A stretch of 64,000 nt of DNA from Mycteria americana (lineage: Eukaryota > Chordata > Aves > Ciconiiformes > Ciconiidae): NCBI RefSeq assembly GCF_035582795.1, contig NC_134369.1:62310001-62374000 (forward strand), written 5' to 3'. The notes beneath the pieces were generated by a model. The model did not search any database, was not told the DNA's origin, and saw nothing but the letters and a program-made list of their open reading frames with translations. How positions within the stretch are numbered: position 1 is the first letter of the stretch; each line of letters begins with the position of its first letter. This document shows, piece by piece, positions 13,201 through 31,000 of the stretch. Made by a program: the position numbers and the translations under genes.

Positions 13201-14537
13201 GTCATTGTGAAGGGTTTTGTAGTAATTGCAGATACTGTAAAATTTAGTTTTGTGGGGTAATTGGTAATGTAAGCCTGAAACAAGTTACCCTTAAGATGTT
13301 TTAGTTTGCATTTCTCAGTAGAAGCAGCCTGTACAAAGAAGGCTTTTGTGCGTGAAGCAGGACCAGAATTAATGGCAGCATTTAGTCGTGCCTAAAGGGG
13401 TGCTTGCTGTGGCAGGTGGCAGGGCGGTGTAATTGATGATGCCTACGTTCTGCGTGCTGCAGGAGGCTCTGGCAGCCCGTAGCTGCTGTACCTGACGAAT
13501 GCCAGCTAGAGAGAGTGAAATGCCCGGGGCCAAACCCATCCAGGGCTGATGTATTCCCATCCAAAATGAACGTGGCCCCTTCAGTCCGTAGGTCAAACAG
13601 AGTGGTTCAGGCTCTGTTTGTTCCTACGTGCTTAATATGCGTTGCGAAGTTTTCAGGCTTCCTCAAATTTTTCAGTAGAATTCTGTACCTATAAATCTCA
13701 AATGTGAGGAAAATTGTGACGCTGTAGAGACGTGCGGCTGCCCAGCCATGGGCTGGGCTGAGCTCCCTGCAGCGAGGACTGCAGCCGGCTCTCATCCCTC
13801 TGCTCCGCGCTGCCGAAGTGCCCGGGGGAACACGGAGAGCGCGAGGGCCAGCGCTGTAGTGCCTCGGGTGCCAAACGGCACAGGGGGATGCTTAATGGGC
13901 ACATAAGCAGCTTAGGTTCCTAAGTCCCTGATTTAATGAGATTTAGGTGCCAAACCTTCCCTGATGCATTTGAAAATCCCACTCAACACCTCTCTGAACA
14001 CTCAGGCGAGTAACGACTACTGAAAATCTGGCCCTTAGACACTGATACAGCTGGTGTGTCTGGAATTAATGGTTTAAAAAGAAGTGCTGGCTCATAACTA
14101 AATGGAGGAGACATCTGGGAAGAGCAAATATTGAAGATGTTATGAAGAATCAGAATGAGAATGTAATTCAAGGCTGATATTTCCACGAGTAATTTTTTTG
14201 GTCAACAGACGCAATTTCTGAGCTCATATATTAGTAATGAACTGCTTGCTGATATAGGAGGGCTCATATTTTCCTGCTGACGACTCTGGGACTCTATGGG
14301 GGTCCTCTTGGCTGTCCCAGGGGGACAGCTGGGGTTGATGCCCGGCTCTGCATCACAGCATGCAGTGGTAGCAGTTGGCTTGGAGGGCCAAGGAAGCAAT
14401 TCTCGGGGGGCTGTTTAGAAAGGACAATCTGTAACACAATTATTTTAACAAATATGAAAAGCCAAAGTCTTTTGTTAAATTAGCTGTGGGGCCAAAGCTC
14501 AGAGCTGAGTTTTCCAATTCTGATTTAATATTTGCAG
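10226..14537 (+). other. Intron upstream of the first coding exon
   Basis: This 4.3 kb stretch contains no recognisable coding exon. The 11-12 kb part is AT-rich, and 12.2-12.7 kb is a GC-richer patch with overlapping uninformative frames on both strands. An ancient repeat-like patch lies at about 13890-14045 and is listed separately. The stretch ends in the acceptor TTTAATATTTGCAG just before the first coding exon. Confidence 0.5.
13890..14045. repeat. Probable ancient amniote interspersed repeat
   Basis: The phrases TTAGGTTCCTAAGTCCCTGA, GATTTAGGTGCC, TTTGAAAATCCCAC and TGAAAATCTGGCCCTTAG occur in order. This wording resembles an old interspersed repeat familiar from turtle, crocodile and bird DNA, but I cannot name the family securely. 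It is degraded and non-coding. A RepeatMasker run with an archosaur library would confirm or reject it. Confidence 0.35.
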
Positions 14538-14538
14538 C

Positions 14539-19675
<5,137 letters not shown>

Positions 19676-20795
19676 GGACTCCATGGCCTCAGAAGTGAAA
19701 CTTCATTGTGAATGTTGTTGGAAAGCTAACACACTCTGAAGACATGTCAAAGTAATCTGTATTTAAATCTGCAAGGGTTTTATTTAGTTAGTACCTGGTA
19801 AGAAGCGTTTGGGCTTTAGAACTGTTCTTTTCAACGTTTTGATTTTCAGGCTGGGATTCATATTATTTGTTTAATTTTTCCTTGGGAAACAATGGGACGT
19901 GTTAGGAAATACAAGATTATCAAGGAAAAATGCTTCTAATTTCAATTAGCACATTTCATTGGATTTACCTTTTTCAAGCAAGGCTGCTTTCAGGTATCAA
20001 CAGCAGGACCAAGGGGTTACGTTTCTACAGGAGGGATGTCTTAAATCTAAAACCTTTCTTGTTTTTAGCCATTTAAAACTAGCACTGTGATATTATGGAC
20101 AATAGATGTAATATAATGTCACCATTTGATTTTGTAACTTTTGTATAGAGACGCAAGTGTAAGATTTGCCTCCAGGCTGCCGCCCCGGGGCAGCCCAGAG
20201 CAGTTCTCTCCCTTTGGCTAACCTGTGCAAATTCGGATGAACCAGCCTTTTCTTAAGCCACCTTTTCAATGAGGCTCACGCCTTTCGGAAACGCTTTCTC
20301 GCTGTACATTGACGAAGCGGATTAGCTAGTCGCTGGTGTTTGTGGAGTGAGGCTGTCTGTTGTAGGCTTGGTCGGGTGGATCGTGCTGTTCGTGCACTCT
20401 TCAGGCCCAGGTCCAGCCGTGGCGCGGCACGCGCTCCTCTCCCTTGAAGCCAACGAGATGGCTCCCGCTTCCGCCAGGGCTGGATTTGTCCCACCTTGTT
20501 AATAGAAATTGTTGTGACAATTCTTCTTTTGGTATGTTTTGTGTATAACGTAGGTGCGGAGGCCCAGCTGTTCCTCCTTTGACCCGAGCCGGGCGGTGGT
20601 TGGGGGTGGGTGACGGGAGCTCCATGGCATGGCCCAAACCCGCCCTCCATTTTGCCGGACGCCAGGTCCCCCCCGAGCCACCTGCAGCAGAAGGGGGTGG
20701 AGGAGGGCCGTGGTGGCGGGACGCACACCCGCCTCCCTCCTGCCCGAGCGGTGCTGCTGGCGGGAACACGGGTGCCGGGGGTGCCCTCACCCGTG

Positions 20796-20854
20796 GCATG
20801 GCCCCCTGGCTTTGGTTGCATGGCCCCCTCGGCTTTGGTTGCACGGCCACCTCC
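20796..20854. repeat. Short tandem repeat, about 2.5 copies of 22-23 bp
   Basis: Two near-identical copies of GCATGGCCCCCTGGCTTTGG plus TT, the second with one inserted C, are followed by a partial third copy. It lies in the GC-rich part of the presumed 3' UTR. Confidence 0.75.
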
Positions 20855-22648
20855 TGGAGACCAGAGCTCATGGTGGGACAAGCTGTCTCTGGACACCTCG
20901 GGCCTCCAGTGGATTTTCCTTGGGGATTTGGAGGCCGTTTTGACAGGGGTGAACCCGTTCCTGCACAGGGACCTGCCAGAGACTCCCTCCCACCGTCCCA
21001 GGAGAAGCACCTATCTCAGCCCGAAATGCTACCCTTTGGACGGTGTTGTTGGAGGTAGATAATGCATGTACTCAAAAGGGTTTGACTGTGTCAGTGACGA
21101 GTGTCCCATAAGCTATGAAGTTGGCTTTCTCCATCTCTGCAGGGCTGGATGGGGTCTGTACTTCCAATTAATGTTGCAGCCGGAAGAAGCCGCTCGCTGT
21201 AGGTGGAACGAAATAACAGGATTTCTTCCAGCGTTAACTCCTAAGTTGACTTCCAAGTGCTTTCTTTTCTCCAGTAATAATTTTCTCTAACAGCAACTTT
21301 TAATTGTGTGATGGTGGATAAAATTTACTGGCCAGATGTATTAATAAGATAAGTTTATACCTTCTTAGCAACCAAATTTAATATATTTACTTACAAAGAA
21401 TTCTGTGCAATGAATGTTTAATACAAAGGAAAGAGACTATTTTACTTCAAAGCAACATTAATTTATGTACAAAACTATATAGCTCATTATTTGGGGTGTT
21501 TGGAAACTAGGACCCTTTTTATAAGCAGTGTAGTATAGTATAATGTGATACTTAAGTTAAACTTTGCTCTCTCAACCTATATAACAATCTGTTTTGCCTT
21601 CTTGATGTAGACTCTCTTACCTACGCTGTCACGGAATTATTTTGTTGGATGAGTGGGATTCTGGTCAGAGCACCGAATGTCACCAGAGTAACTGGAGGTT
21701 TCAAGAGCACCTCCTAAATCTGGCTGCCGTCCCCGTCACCCCCTTTGCTGGTGACAGTTTTCTGGTAAAGCCAACGAAGCGAGAACAAGCTCGAGCTACG
21801 TGTTTGGGTAGCACACGAGCAGCGAGAGGAGGTCCCCGGCGCGGACCCGTCTGCTGCTGGTCGCGGCTGGAGGAAAGCCTCACTGGTGAGGCGGCTGGGC
21901 GGATGCGAGGTGCTCTTTAAACGCTGCTTTTGCATCAGCTGTCAAGAAGTTTTACAGAGCTCTGGGGGAAAAGCAACGACGGTGACGACATATTTTTAGC
22001 TGTGTGATTTCCTTTCAATCTGCGTCTGCCCAGCTCCGTGAGGAATGACGCTAGACATATCGCTTAATTTGCTTTTCACTTTGTAAAAGGAAAAACAGTT
22101 GTTGGAAACACTTCCCCCAATTTTATGTGCTCTCTATCTGCTTTCAGACGCTCCCTCCCTTCCTGCTCTGGATGGCCCTTATCCTATTTCCACCTGAAGT
22201 CAATGGCACTTCCCTAAATAAGTTTCCCAAAGAAACAACAAAATTCTACGTACACCCTGAAAAAACGCCACACGGCACTACTTTTTTCATCCTACAGCTG
22301 TAGCTGTAAAGCTACAGCCCATAGAGAAATGCCAGATTTCCTCCTTCCAGCCTAATTACTCCTCTCTGTCCTTTTCCCTCTTTTGCGCTGCTTCCTTGAA
22401 GTGTTTTACCTGAAGCAAATGGATTCTGCAAACTACAGCTTTCTCCTAAAGCCAGGTGGCCTCAGTTTAACAACCACGCAAAGCCACACTCCTCCCCTCA
22501 TTTTTATTTTTCTGAACATAGGCCAGAGGCCCTAAAATAGGAGAGCAAGATAGAGAGAAAATTGTTTTATACAAACAAGCCCTATTTATTCAACTTGCAG
22601 GTCTATGAATGTCCACTTACTTTGTCTGTGTGCAAGTGTTGTCTCTCT

Positions 22649-22654
22649 AATAAA
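22649..22654 (+). promoter_or_regulatory. Poly(A) signal AATAAA
   Basis: This is the first AATAAA downstream of the LBH-like stop codon. It is followed by a T/G-rich stretch (GTTGTTTTGTATTTTTTTC) suitable as a downstream element, so it is a plausible proximal polyadenylation site. Confidence 0.55.
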
Positions 22655-22905
22655 CTCAATAGTTGTTTTGTATTTTTTTCGGGATTAAAAGCTTTGTAGA
22701 AACTAAAAAGGAAAAAAAAAGACATTCAGTCATATTTTTCTAGTCTAGCTTGTAGAATATTTCATGTAGTGCAGAAAGGAAGTTTTATGGAGTAAGACAT
22801 TGTTGGATTTTGCTCTATTTCAGTTCTTTCTAATTTTGTAAAATGCCACCTGTACATAATACTCAACTAATGTATGTCCTGTAGCTGTATTACACCATTT
22901 AGCCT

Positions 22906-22911
22906 ATTAAA
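22906..22911 (+). promoter_or_regulatory. Poly(A) signal variant ATTAAA
   Basis: ATTAAA lies in TAGCCTATTAAATGCC and is followed at about 22935-22960 by a GT-rich stretch (GATGTGGTGTACC...GGTGTCTTGG). It is a plausible distal polyadenylation site and is taken here as the end of the 3' UTR. Confidence 0.5.
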
Positions 22912-25900
22912 TGCCTATACTGGACCGATTGGAAGATGTGGTGTACCCACGGTGTCTTGGTTTAAAAATGCAAAGGATTATTTGTGGTGGCGTGCAGCTC
23001 CTGTCCTACCACTAATACAGGGGACCGAAGCCTATCTAAGCCTGCCTTTGCCCCGTGGCGTGCAAATACTCACACTGGCCCTCCATCCCACATGCTCCTA
23101 CGCAGATAAATTCAGGTTTACATCAGTGGCAGTTGCTGTCTCTGTCTGTTTCCTTTGAGCCGTCCCTAGACCAGGCAGCTCAACCGTCACGGCTTCTGTC
23201 TTGGGATTGTCTTGCTGCCCTGCTTGGTGCGGCCCCTGCGCCCTGGGTGGTACCCTGCCGTGCGTGCCGTGCTAGCAGCGAGCCGCTTGGCTCATCTTCA
23301 TTCACCTTTTCATGCAGTGCACATTTCTAACATTGTCTGGGAAGGCCATTGTGGAGCCCAGCAGGAACTGACATTACTAGAAACCTATACCCTGTGCAAG
23401 GAGAGTGGGCTCACGTGGCAGAAAAGATGAGAGGCAGAGATAGTCTGCCACTGAACAACCAGTTTTTTCCAAAAACGTCACGTTTCCAAGAACATCAAAA
23501 AGCTAAGGATCGGATAACTGGAGGATGAGACTCCCTGTTACTTTCCCAGTTCAAAAGCAGCTGCTGCTCACTGTGATGGGCATGTCAGCATGGCAAAAAA
23601 GCGTTGCTTGGGGTCAAAGCCAGTTTCTCCCAGCCGGGCTGGGGACTTGCCGCTGCAGGGCTGTGCCTGGTGGGCAGTGGTGGCACGGTTAGGGAAATTT
23701 CCTGTGTCCAGGCTGGAGGCAATGAGCCCAGCTTTGGCACCGCAGTGCTTGCAAACCTGATGCTTAATGTCACTCAGTACTGGCGTTCCCGTGCAGCGTG
23801 CGTGGCCGATCTCCTGTCCAGGCATGTATTACCCTGGGTGGCAGAGGGGCTGACACTGCCTCCTCCTCTCCTCCCTAGGAGCCGTCCCTTCCCTCTGGGG
23901 TTTCCTGCGTGGTGCATGGTGTTCAGCCACATCAGGATGCAGCAGTGCTGCCTGATGGCTCCAGGGGATGCAGTTTCAACTGGTGCCGATTTTATGTCGC
24001 TGTGAGATCTGTGCCGAGTCCCGGCTGTGTTCTTTCCTTGAGTCTGAGGACAGGGGGAGTTTATCTGTAATGAAGTATATAGGATGATCATGGGAACACT
24101 GTTGTCTTGCTCCTAACATTTATAGTCTACACTTAAATCTGCTAGATCCTCAGGTTGATTTAATGTTATCCCATTGACATATTATGAGATATTTTCATTT
24201 ATCTTTAATCAGACATCTGCTTAGTAGTTTGTTCTTTTAGAAGTATTCTGCTTGACACTCCTATCTAAAGGAGCAAATAACATTTTCAGTGGAATTAGCC
24301 TTTATTTAAACCACTAGAAAGAGATGGAAACTGGCTTTTATGACAAAGTGAAAAATGTCACGTCTAAATCAAATCAATCCTAATTTGTGTTTCTATCAGC
24401 TTTTTTTCCAAATCCAATATCTGTGTGAATTCTTTTGTGGAGAAGGGTGATCCCTGGCAGCTACAAGGAGCCATGACTCCCATAACAAACAGCACATCCC
24501 TCGCATTCGCGTTATAAAAGCTGTTACTCGTGCACTGCTTCCACCACAAATTAGAGGAGGGCACCCTTCTTCCCTTTGTCTTTGAAAACACATTGTGGCT
24601 TTCATTTCAGAGACAGTAACTCTCCAAAGTTTAAATTCACTGAGCTCTGGAAAACTAGGTTTTTAACAAAGTTTCTGGTTTTCTCTCTTTAAAAAAAAAA
24701 TCATTAAAAAAATAAACTCGAAACATTAAAAAGTTGCAATTTTCCTCTAACTATGCCGATAAAACTTTTTCCTCCATTTTCTCCAACATTTCTGCCATGA
24801 AGAGTCCAAAAACGTCACATCTGACCTTAGCAGACTTCCCTTCTGGAGACCCTCCCTGAGCCCAGCCAGGAGGGTGGGCAGGAGCGGGGGCCTCCGGGGC
24901 GGTGGGGACACGGACCGGGAGCTATTCTCCTCATGCTCAGCTTTCAGACCCCAGACCTTGCACTACAAAGGACAAGGCTCTTTTCATCCTGCCTGACAAT
25001 TCATGCCCACACACCAAGGGAAATCTGTTTAAAATGCCTGTGATTGCAGTGAGTCCAGCCATTAAATGGATGTTTGCAATCAAGCCAGTATTCAGCTTCG
25101 GCATGGCTCCTGGAGTGTGACAAATTCTCTTTATGAATTAGTCATTTAATTTATGAAACATAGGTTGGATATTGTCACGTACCCACACATCCTCCATACC
25201 CCTGACAACTGTACCCCCATGCATTACTATTCAGTAAGCGATGAAGCCATGAAACCCCTGGGACTGGGATGCTGCTGGGACGTACAGCCAGACCCAGGAG
25301 CTGGGGAAAGCTCCAGATACCACAGCGCTGGAAACCTAAGAATAATTTATTGTTTCTGTTAACTATTCACTGATGATGATTCGAGCAGGACAAAACAGCA
25401 CAGGCACCTATCTCATCAACCAGCCTTCCCTTGGCAGCCCTGCACGTCCTCCTGGATTAGCTCTTCAGGCTGGTGAGGTCTTGCAAGTACAGAACTGCAA
25501 CTGAAAACACAGGGGCAGAACACAGCAAACTGAATGTGGGCTGAAAACCAGCAACTCAGGTGCTATTTAACTGGTACTGGTCTTTAACGCCTAGCTTGGG
25601 TGTGCGGGGGGAAGCAACTAGATTTTTTTCCCCCAAATTTACAAGTGAGGCAGAACAAAGTGAATTGGACACAAAAATGGTCTCCACATAGCTGTGGAGT
25701 GCACTGGCTCTGGAAGCAGCATGGTTGTTTTTTTAATTCTTAATGGCCACGTCCAGCCACTAGCCCTCCTGTTCCCCAGCAGGACACATGCACGGCTGCC
25801 GCGACTCATCCTCCCCCTCCTCATGGGCCCAAGGGCTGGGAGCCGCTGCAGAAGGGGTTTCTCTAAATCTCAGGTGTTCCTGTCCATCGTGGTTTTGGCT

Positions 25901-28038
25901 AATTTGGCCCAGTGGTGTGGCCCAGAGGTGCTGAGACAGCATCCCCTGGGGGGCCAGGAGCTAACCCCACTCCTGCGAAGGGTCTCTGCAGAGAGGGTAG
26001 AGCAGCTCCTGGTGCCTTTTCCACCATGAAGCCCTTGAGGTACCACAGGGATGAACCGTCACTCCCACCATGCTGAAACCAGTCTTGCTCCAGTAGGAAC
26101 AAGAAAAAAAATTAAGATGGGATTTGGGATGCTAAACATCAAGAGGACTTGGTATTAAAGCATGACCAGAAAACATAAGCAAAGGCAAAGCAGCCATTTG
26201 ACTCCTGCTGGCCCCAGGGTCTCTTCCTTCTAGCTCAGGGTCTCTCTTTGAACCAAACCTGGTGCTCTCGGTTACTTTTAACGACCCTTTAGTGTAGGGA
26301 CATATCTCAGATTGAAGCTGTGCCTCTCAAGTGTGATCGTAACTGAGGAGACACATCTGAATTCCCTAGTTCACATAGAGGGTAAGGTGCCGCTTCCTAT
26401 TTATAGCCAGGCTGGGTTAAATAAAGTGCCTTATTCATCCCCGAGGTTTTAAACAAATTCCAGAGAGGACAAAGGGCCTTGTGTCTTTTTCCCCACCCCC
26501 CTTTTTTTTTTTTTTTGGCCTAGTTTGTACATGCAGAGCTAAGGCTTGTTCCAAGAGTGATTCAAAATAAGACTAGAAAATTATTTGCTGGCTCAGCATG
26601 AACCACTGTCCTGCTAGAAATAATCCGTATGATTTTCATATGCATTCCGAGAAAAAGAAGCTATTAAAATAATACAAAGTTTTGATGCATGGGTACAAAC
26701 CCTGCTTGCAGATCCACTGATAGAACTTCCCTAAATTTGCTGGCATTGCTTTGGGTCCACCGTGGCTGAGGGATGAGTTTGGGTACCGAGGGGAAGAAAA
26801 AAAGAATAAAATGAGGGTATTTTAAAACCCTGCTTTATAGAAATGCTCAGAAATATATTGAAATAAGCAGAGCAAGTGATGGTGCTTATCACACTAAGCC
26901 TCTGTCCCAAGCAAGGCCAGCTCTCTGCGTAAGTACAGATTTTATTGCAGTCTTCAAAGTTTTGCTGTTTTCTAAGAGTGACGTGTGCCCTTCTCACCAC
27001 CCAGAGCCCCAGCGCGTTTGGTTGGCAGTGCTGCTGGAGGTGCTTCACCGACTGAACAACGCAGCAAACTACATTGCTTAGGTGCTTGCATTTCATTTCA
27101 GCAAATAGGAAAGAACTGGTTCAACTCACAAATAACCCCAACGTGTAATTACCTTGTTTTCGCAATACATGATTTTGTCACAACCTAGCACCCGGCTCCA
27201 GTCGTGATAACCGCTAATGTAACCGAGCCAAAGCGTTCCTTCCAAGTGATTCGATTTTAAACTCTTTAGGGTAGCAACTGCCTTTTGGTTGCTTTGTATT
27301 GGAAATACCTGCCCAGCGCCTACAGCAGCGGGCTCCGGTCTGCAAGCAGGAGGGTGCCCTGCGGTGGGAGGAAGCTGGCAGGAGATGCCTGCGGTGCCTG
27401 TACCCACGCAGAGGTGCCTGGTCCATACCCTGCCCGAGGCTCGAGCTGCCTGCCCCGCTTTGGAGCAGCTTCTGGCGTATCACCCCTCTCCCGGCTGCTG
27501 CCAGCCCTGCTCCTCCCTGCAGCCCGCCCGGGGAGGGGGCTGCCGGCGGAGCCCAGCTGGGTGGGTGAGCTGGCTCTGGCGAGGACAAAACCAGCAGGTT
27601 TTTGCTGCGTTCCCCGCTGCAGGTACCTGGGGCCAAACTGAGACTGGGCTGAGGCCGAAGGAAGCAGGTGAAATGGCCCAAGAGCTGCCCAACATGTTTG
27701 CCTAAAAGTAGAGTAAAGGCAACAGCTCTGAGTCTCTCCAGTTATCTTTCCTGGTTACTCTTGAGTTGCCAGGAAAACCATAGACAAATTAACTAATTTG
27801 TTCTTTTTCTTTTTTTCTCCCTCCAGAAAAGCTCACACGCATTCATATGAAGACATAAAGTATTTCTGCCATGCAGAACTCTGCCAAGAGCTGTGCTTGT
27901 TATTCCAGATTTACAATAAAAATTGTTGTGCAAATGACCTAGATACATAGAGTACAGCACATAAGTGGGGATTTGGCTAAATCCAACGCACATATCTAAT
28001 CAGAAAACATATACAGGCTTGGAAAAACACCATGATGT

Positions 28039-28090
28039 GATCTTACAGAGTCTTCATATATGGGTGGGATCTTACAGAGTCTTAATATAA
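28039..28090. repeat. 29 bp imperfect tandem duplication
   Basis: GATCTTACAGAGTCTTCATA and GATCTTACAGAGTCTTAATA begin 29 bp apart, at 28039 and 28068. It looks like a simple local duplication with no coding content. Confidence 0.75.
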
Positions 28091-31000
28091 GTTACAGGAG
28101 AAAAGGAAGGTAATAATGCTGGAAACTATCTTTTGTATTGGTTTGTAACATCTACTGGCCAAAGGAGAGAACTAAGAGCATCTTGAGATGTAAATCAACC
28201 TGATCTACCAACTCAGTGCCTGAACTGAAGTCACTGAAGACCTCTTGTATCTCAGTCTTATAGAACTGGATAAATGACTGATTCCCAAAATGAGAGCCAG
28301 ATGCTGCTACGTTTTAGCAAAACCTTCCTGCCCGAGGAACTATTCTTACTTAGAAGAAAAACTCCACAGGCAACAGTTTTTTGTGTCTTGAACACAAGAG
28401 GATGCAAGCTCTTAGCAGAAGCATGACTGCAGGTGGCAGGATAAGGCCCATGCTTTACGCCAGAGCAGAATACAGCTATCACTATAATGCGATCATGCCC
28501 GGAATGTTCATAAACAACAGAGCTTCTGTAGCAACATATGCTATAGGCGATGCATCGCAGTAGGTAGGTTTGTAAGTACTGTACCACTGCAGAGTAGTTA
28601 ATTTACACAAGTTAAAACCACACAAGCTGAATGAGACATACGGGCACAGAACATATGATGCCAAACATCAAATATTAAACATTCCTAGAGTGACCATCAG
28701 CTGTTCTCCAGAGAAAGATTTCAGAAGAAACTGGAAGAGCTGATTTCCACTCCAAATTTACTGTGATTAGTACTGCACTCAAGATACTCATGTTGATATT
28801 TCAGGCTTTACAAGGCACCACTATTTATTCTGTTTTACAATGTCACCTTCCTTTTCAGTGCATTTTAATAAACTTTAAGACCGTGACTAGAATTCACAAG
28901 TTGAATTTTATCAGGACTGCATATCCCAGCACTAACTCAGAAAACTTGCATATACCAGTCTTTCTACAGGCTACCAGGAACACATAACACTCTGTACACT
29001 GAATTATCCCATAGTTAAGATAGATGTTCTCTTTGTGGATTTATTTTTTTACCTAGAATGATACCATTACCCTCTAAGTAATGGTCTGCTACCAGCTCAA
29101 AGCAAAATGCTCTGGACCCAATACACATGAAAGAGCAGGAATCTGATGTCTAATGTGAAAACAGCTAACGCAGATACTCAACTTTTAACACAAAGACATA
29201 AACCAATCCCAGCCATGTCCATGCTGCTAGGCTAGGTCTGGTGAAGTTGTGCTCACGTACCTCCAACCCAATGTCCTTCAGAGATCAGGTATCTACAGAG
29301 GTAATTCCCTTGACTTTGTGGACCTGCTTCTAGATGGGTAATACACTGAATTTGGACATATGGACTGTTATTGGGGCTTACTTTTGAAGTGGTTGTGTCC
29401 CTGTTCATCCGGTGGTCATTTCTTGGCAGCTTTGCTGGGCCTCCACTGAGAACTTTCCTCATGAGCTATGTCTTCTTGGAGAGATCAGGTAGCTCAAACA
29501 AAGGAAGGATTAAAAAACACAGGATGGGATCCCTTATGGTGCTGATGTGTTTCCCTCTCCTTTTTGGAAAAAATTTGCAAAAGGGCACGTTAGCCTGAGC
29601 TGGTCTTTTCTGCACCAGAGGCTGGTGGATTTGTCCCACAGCCTTGAGTAGAAGTCAGGTAATATGCCCCATCTTTCCTAAGCAGCTTATTTCCAGTCTT
29701 TGAATTCCTACATGACAAGCACACAAAGAGCATATTAAAGATTAATGTGAAAGGCCCTGAAGATCGGAGCTTCCTGAAAGGCATCGCGCAGCAGGTCTTC
29801 CTTAGCACACGAGAGCAGATGGACACACCACCGGGGGGGCTGACAGCACATGCAACGCCTCTCCACACTTTCTTCTCCAGCCTAATGCCTCTGAACTTCG
29901 TAAGCAGCCTCAAAACATCCATAAATGATTCAGAAGAAGATGGATTAACCAGGGGGGAGAAGCGTTGCTTGCTGGGTTGTAGGAGTCCCTAGACCTCTGT
30001 TCTGGTTCTTGTTTCACCACAAACCTAGGCGTAGCCACTTCATCTATCCGAGCTGAGGTCACACAAGGGGATGTATATGTTCAGTCCCCAGATTTTCAAC
30101 CCCTCTGTCTTTACTATCCTGGGAGTATCTAGCTTTCCTCGGTAAAGTACTCTGTATTTTTACATCTGACATCCACAGTCGTGTACACCTGTGGGATTCA
30201 CAAACTTCTCATCAGTGGGGCCTGGTCCGGGAGACAGTGTCCTCACAGGACAGATTTTGGCTGCCTCTTCTCGGGGCAGGAGGAAGGTTGCTGAGCGGTT
30301 GTTAAGTGCTCTCCGCTAAAAGCATGGCATCGAGATGATATGCCGGTTAAAAGCAGTGATGCTCTTCTCATTTTTTTCCCTTTTCACCCCAAACTTAAAA
30401 GCAGCAATTTCAGAAATGTTTAAAATTAAAAAAGACTCCCAAATAATACTTCTAATGCCTACACAATGTGACACTGAACACTGCTGCTTAGCAAATTGGA
30501 CAAGAATCATTATATGTGATACAAGAGCATAACAACAGTGTTTTTGCTTGCAGCTCCTGGAGACAGTAATGGTTTGCATAAAACAAACTGGTGAGGCTGG
30601 CATGATTTAGGGATTACATCTTCAAACTAATGGGTGGAAACGTGCATGTAATTACCAGAAGCTGTTACTCTTCAGTTCTTGACTCTTCTCCTTTTTGACA
30701 TTTGCTTTCGTGTTGCATTTCTGGTGCTGATGCTGAGCTCTATACACAAAAAGCAAAATAGCTCAAATACTCTACATTCCGATCAGCAGTCGCCTGATGT
30801 TGCTACACACCCATCTCTCCTCTCCAGGACGCAGCTGCCTCTGTTGGACGCGAACACCCAAGAGAGAGCTGAGAAGCCAAACCTGCATCTGTAGCCATGG
30901 TCGGCCAAACCCTGTCGCTGGCAGTAACTTTGCTGCTTGCCCCGAGCAGGTGCCGGTGCTCAGCCCTCCCCAGGTGCCACCAAACTAACACCTGGAAAGC

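Larger units (their letters stand above)
19676..22930 (+). other. Probable 3' UTR of the LBH-like gene
   Basis: No AATAAA occurs between the stop codon and 22649, so a 3' UTR of about 3 kb is likely. Most of it is AT-rich with UTR-like runs, but 20400-21020 is a GC-rich block with overlapping open frames on both strands (the longest is 244 codons, minus). Inside that block a 22-23 bp unit, GCATGGCCCCCTGGCTTTGG, is repeated about 2.5 times at 20796-20854. The end may be at either of two poly(A) signals. The UTR assignment is inferred from position. Confidence 0.6.

Noticed and set aside
20276..21010. 244-codon minus frame
   Set aside because: It lies antisense within the presumed 3' UTR in a GC-rich block with overlapping + frames of 159 and 150 codons; low stop density explains it.
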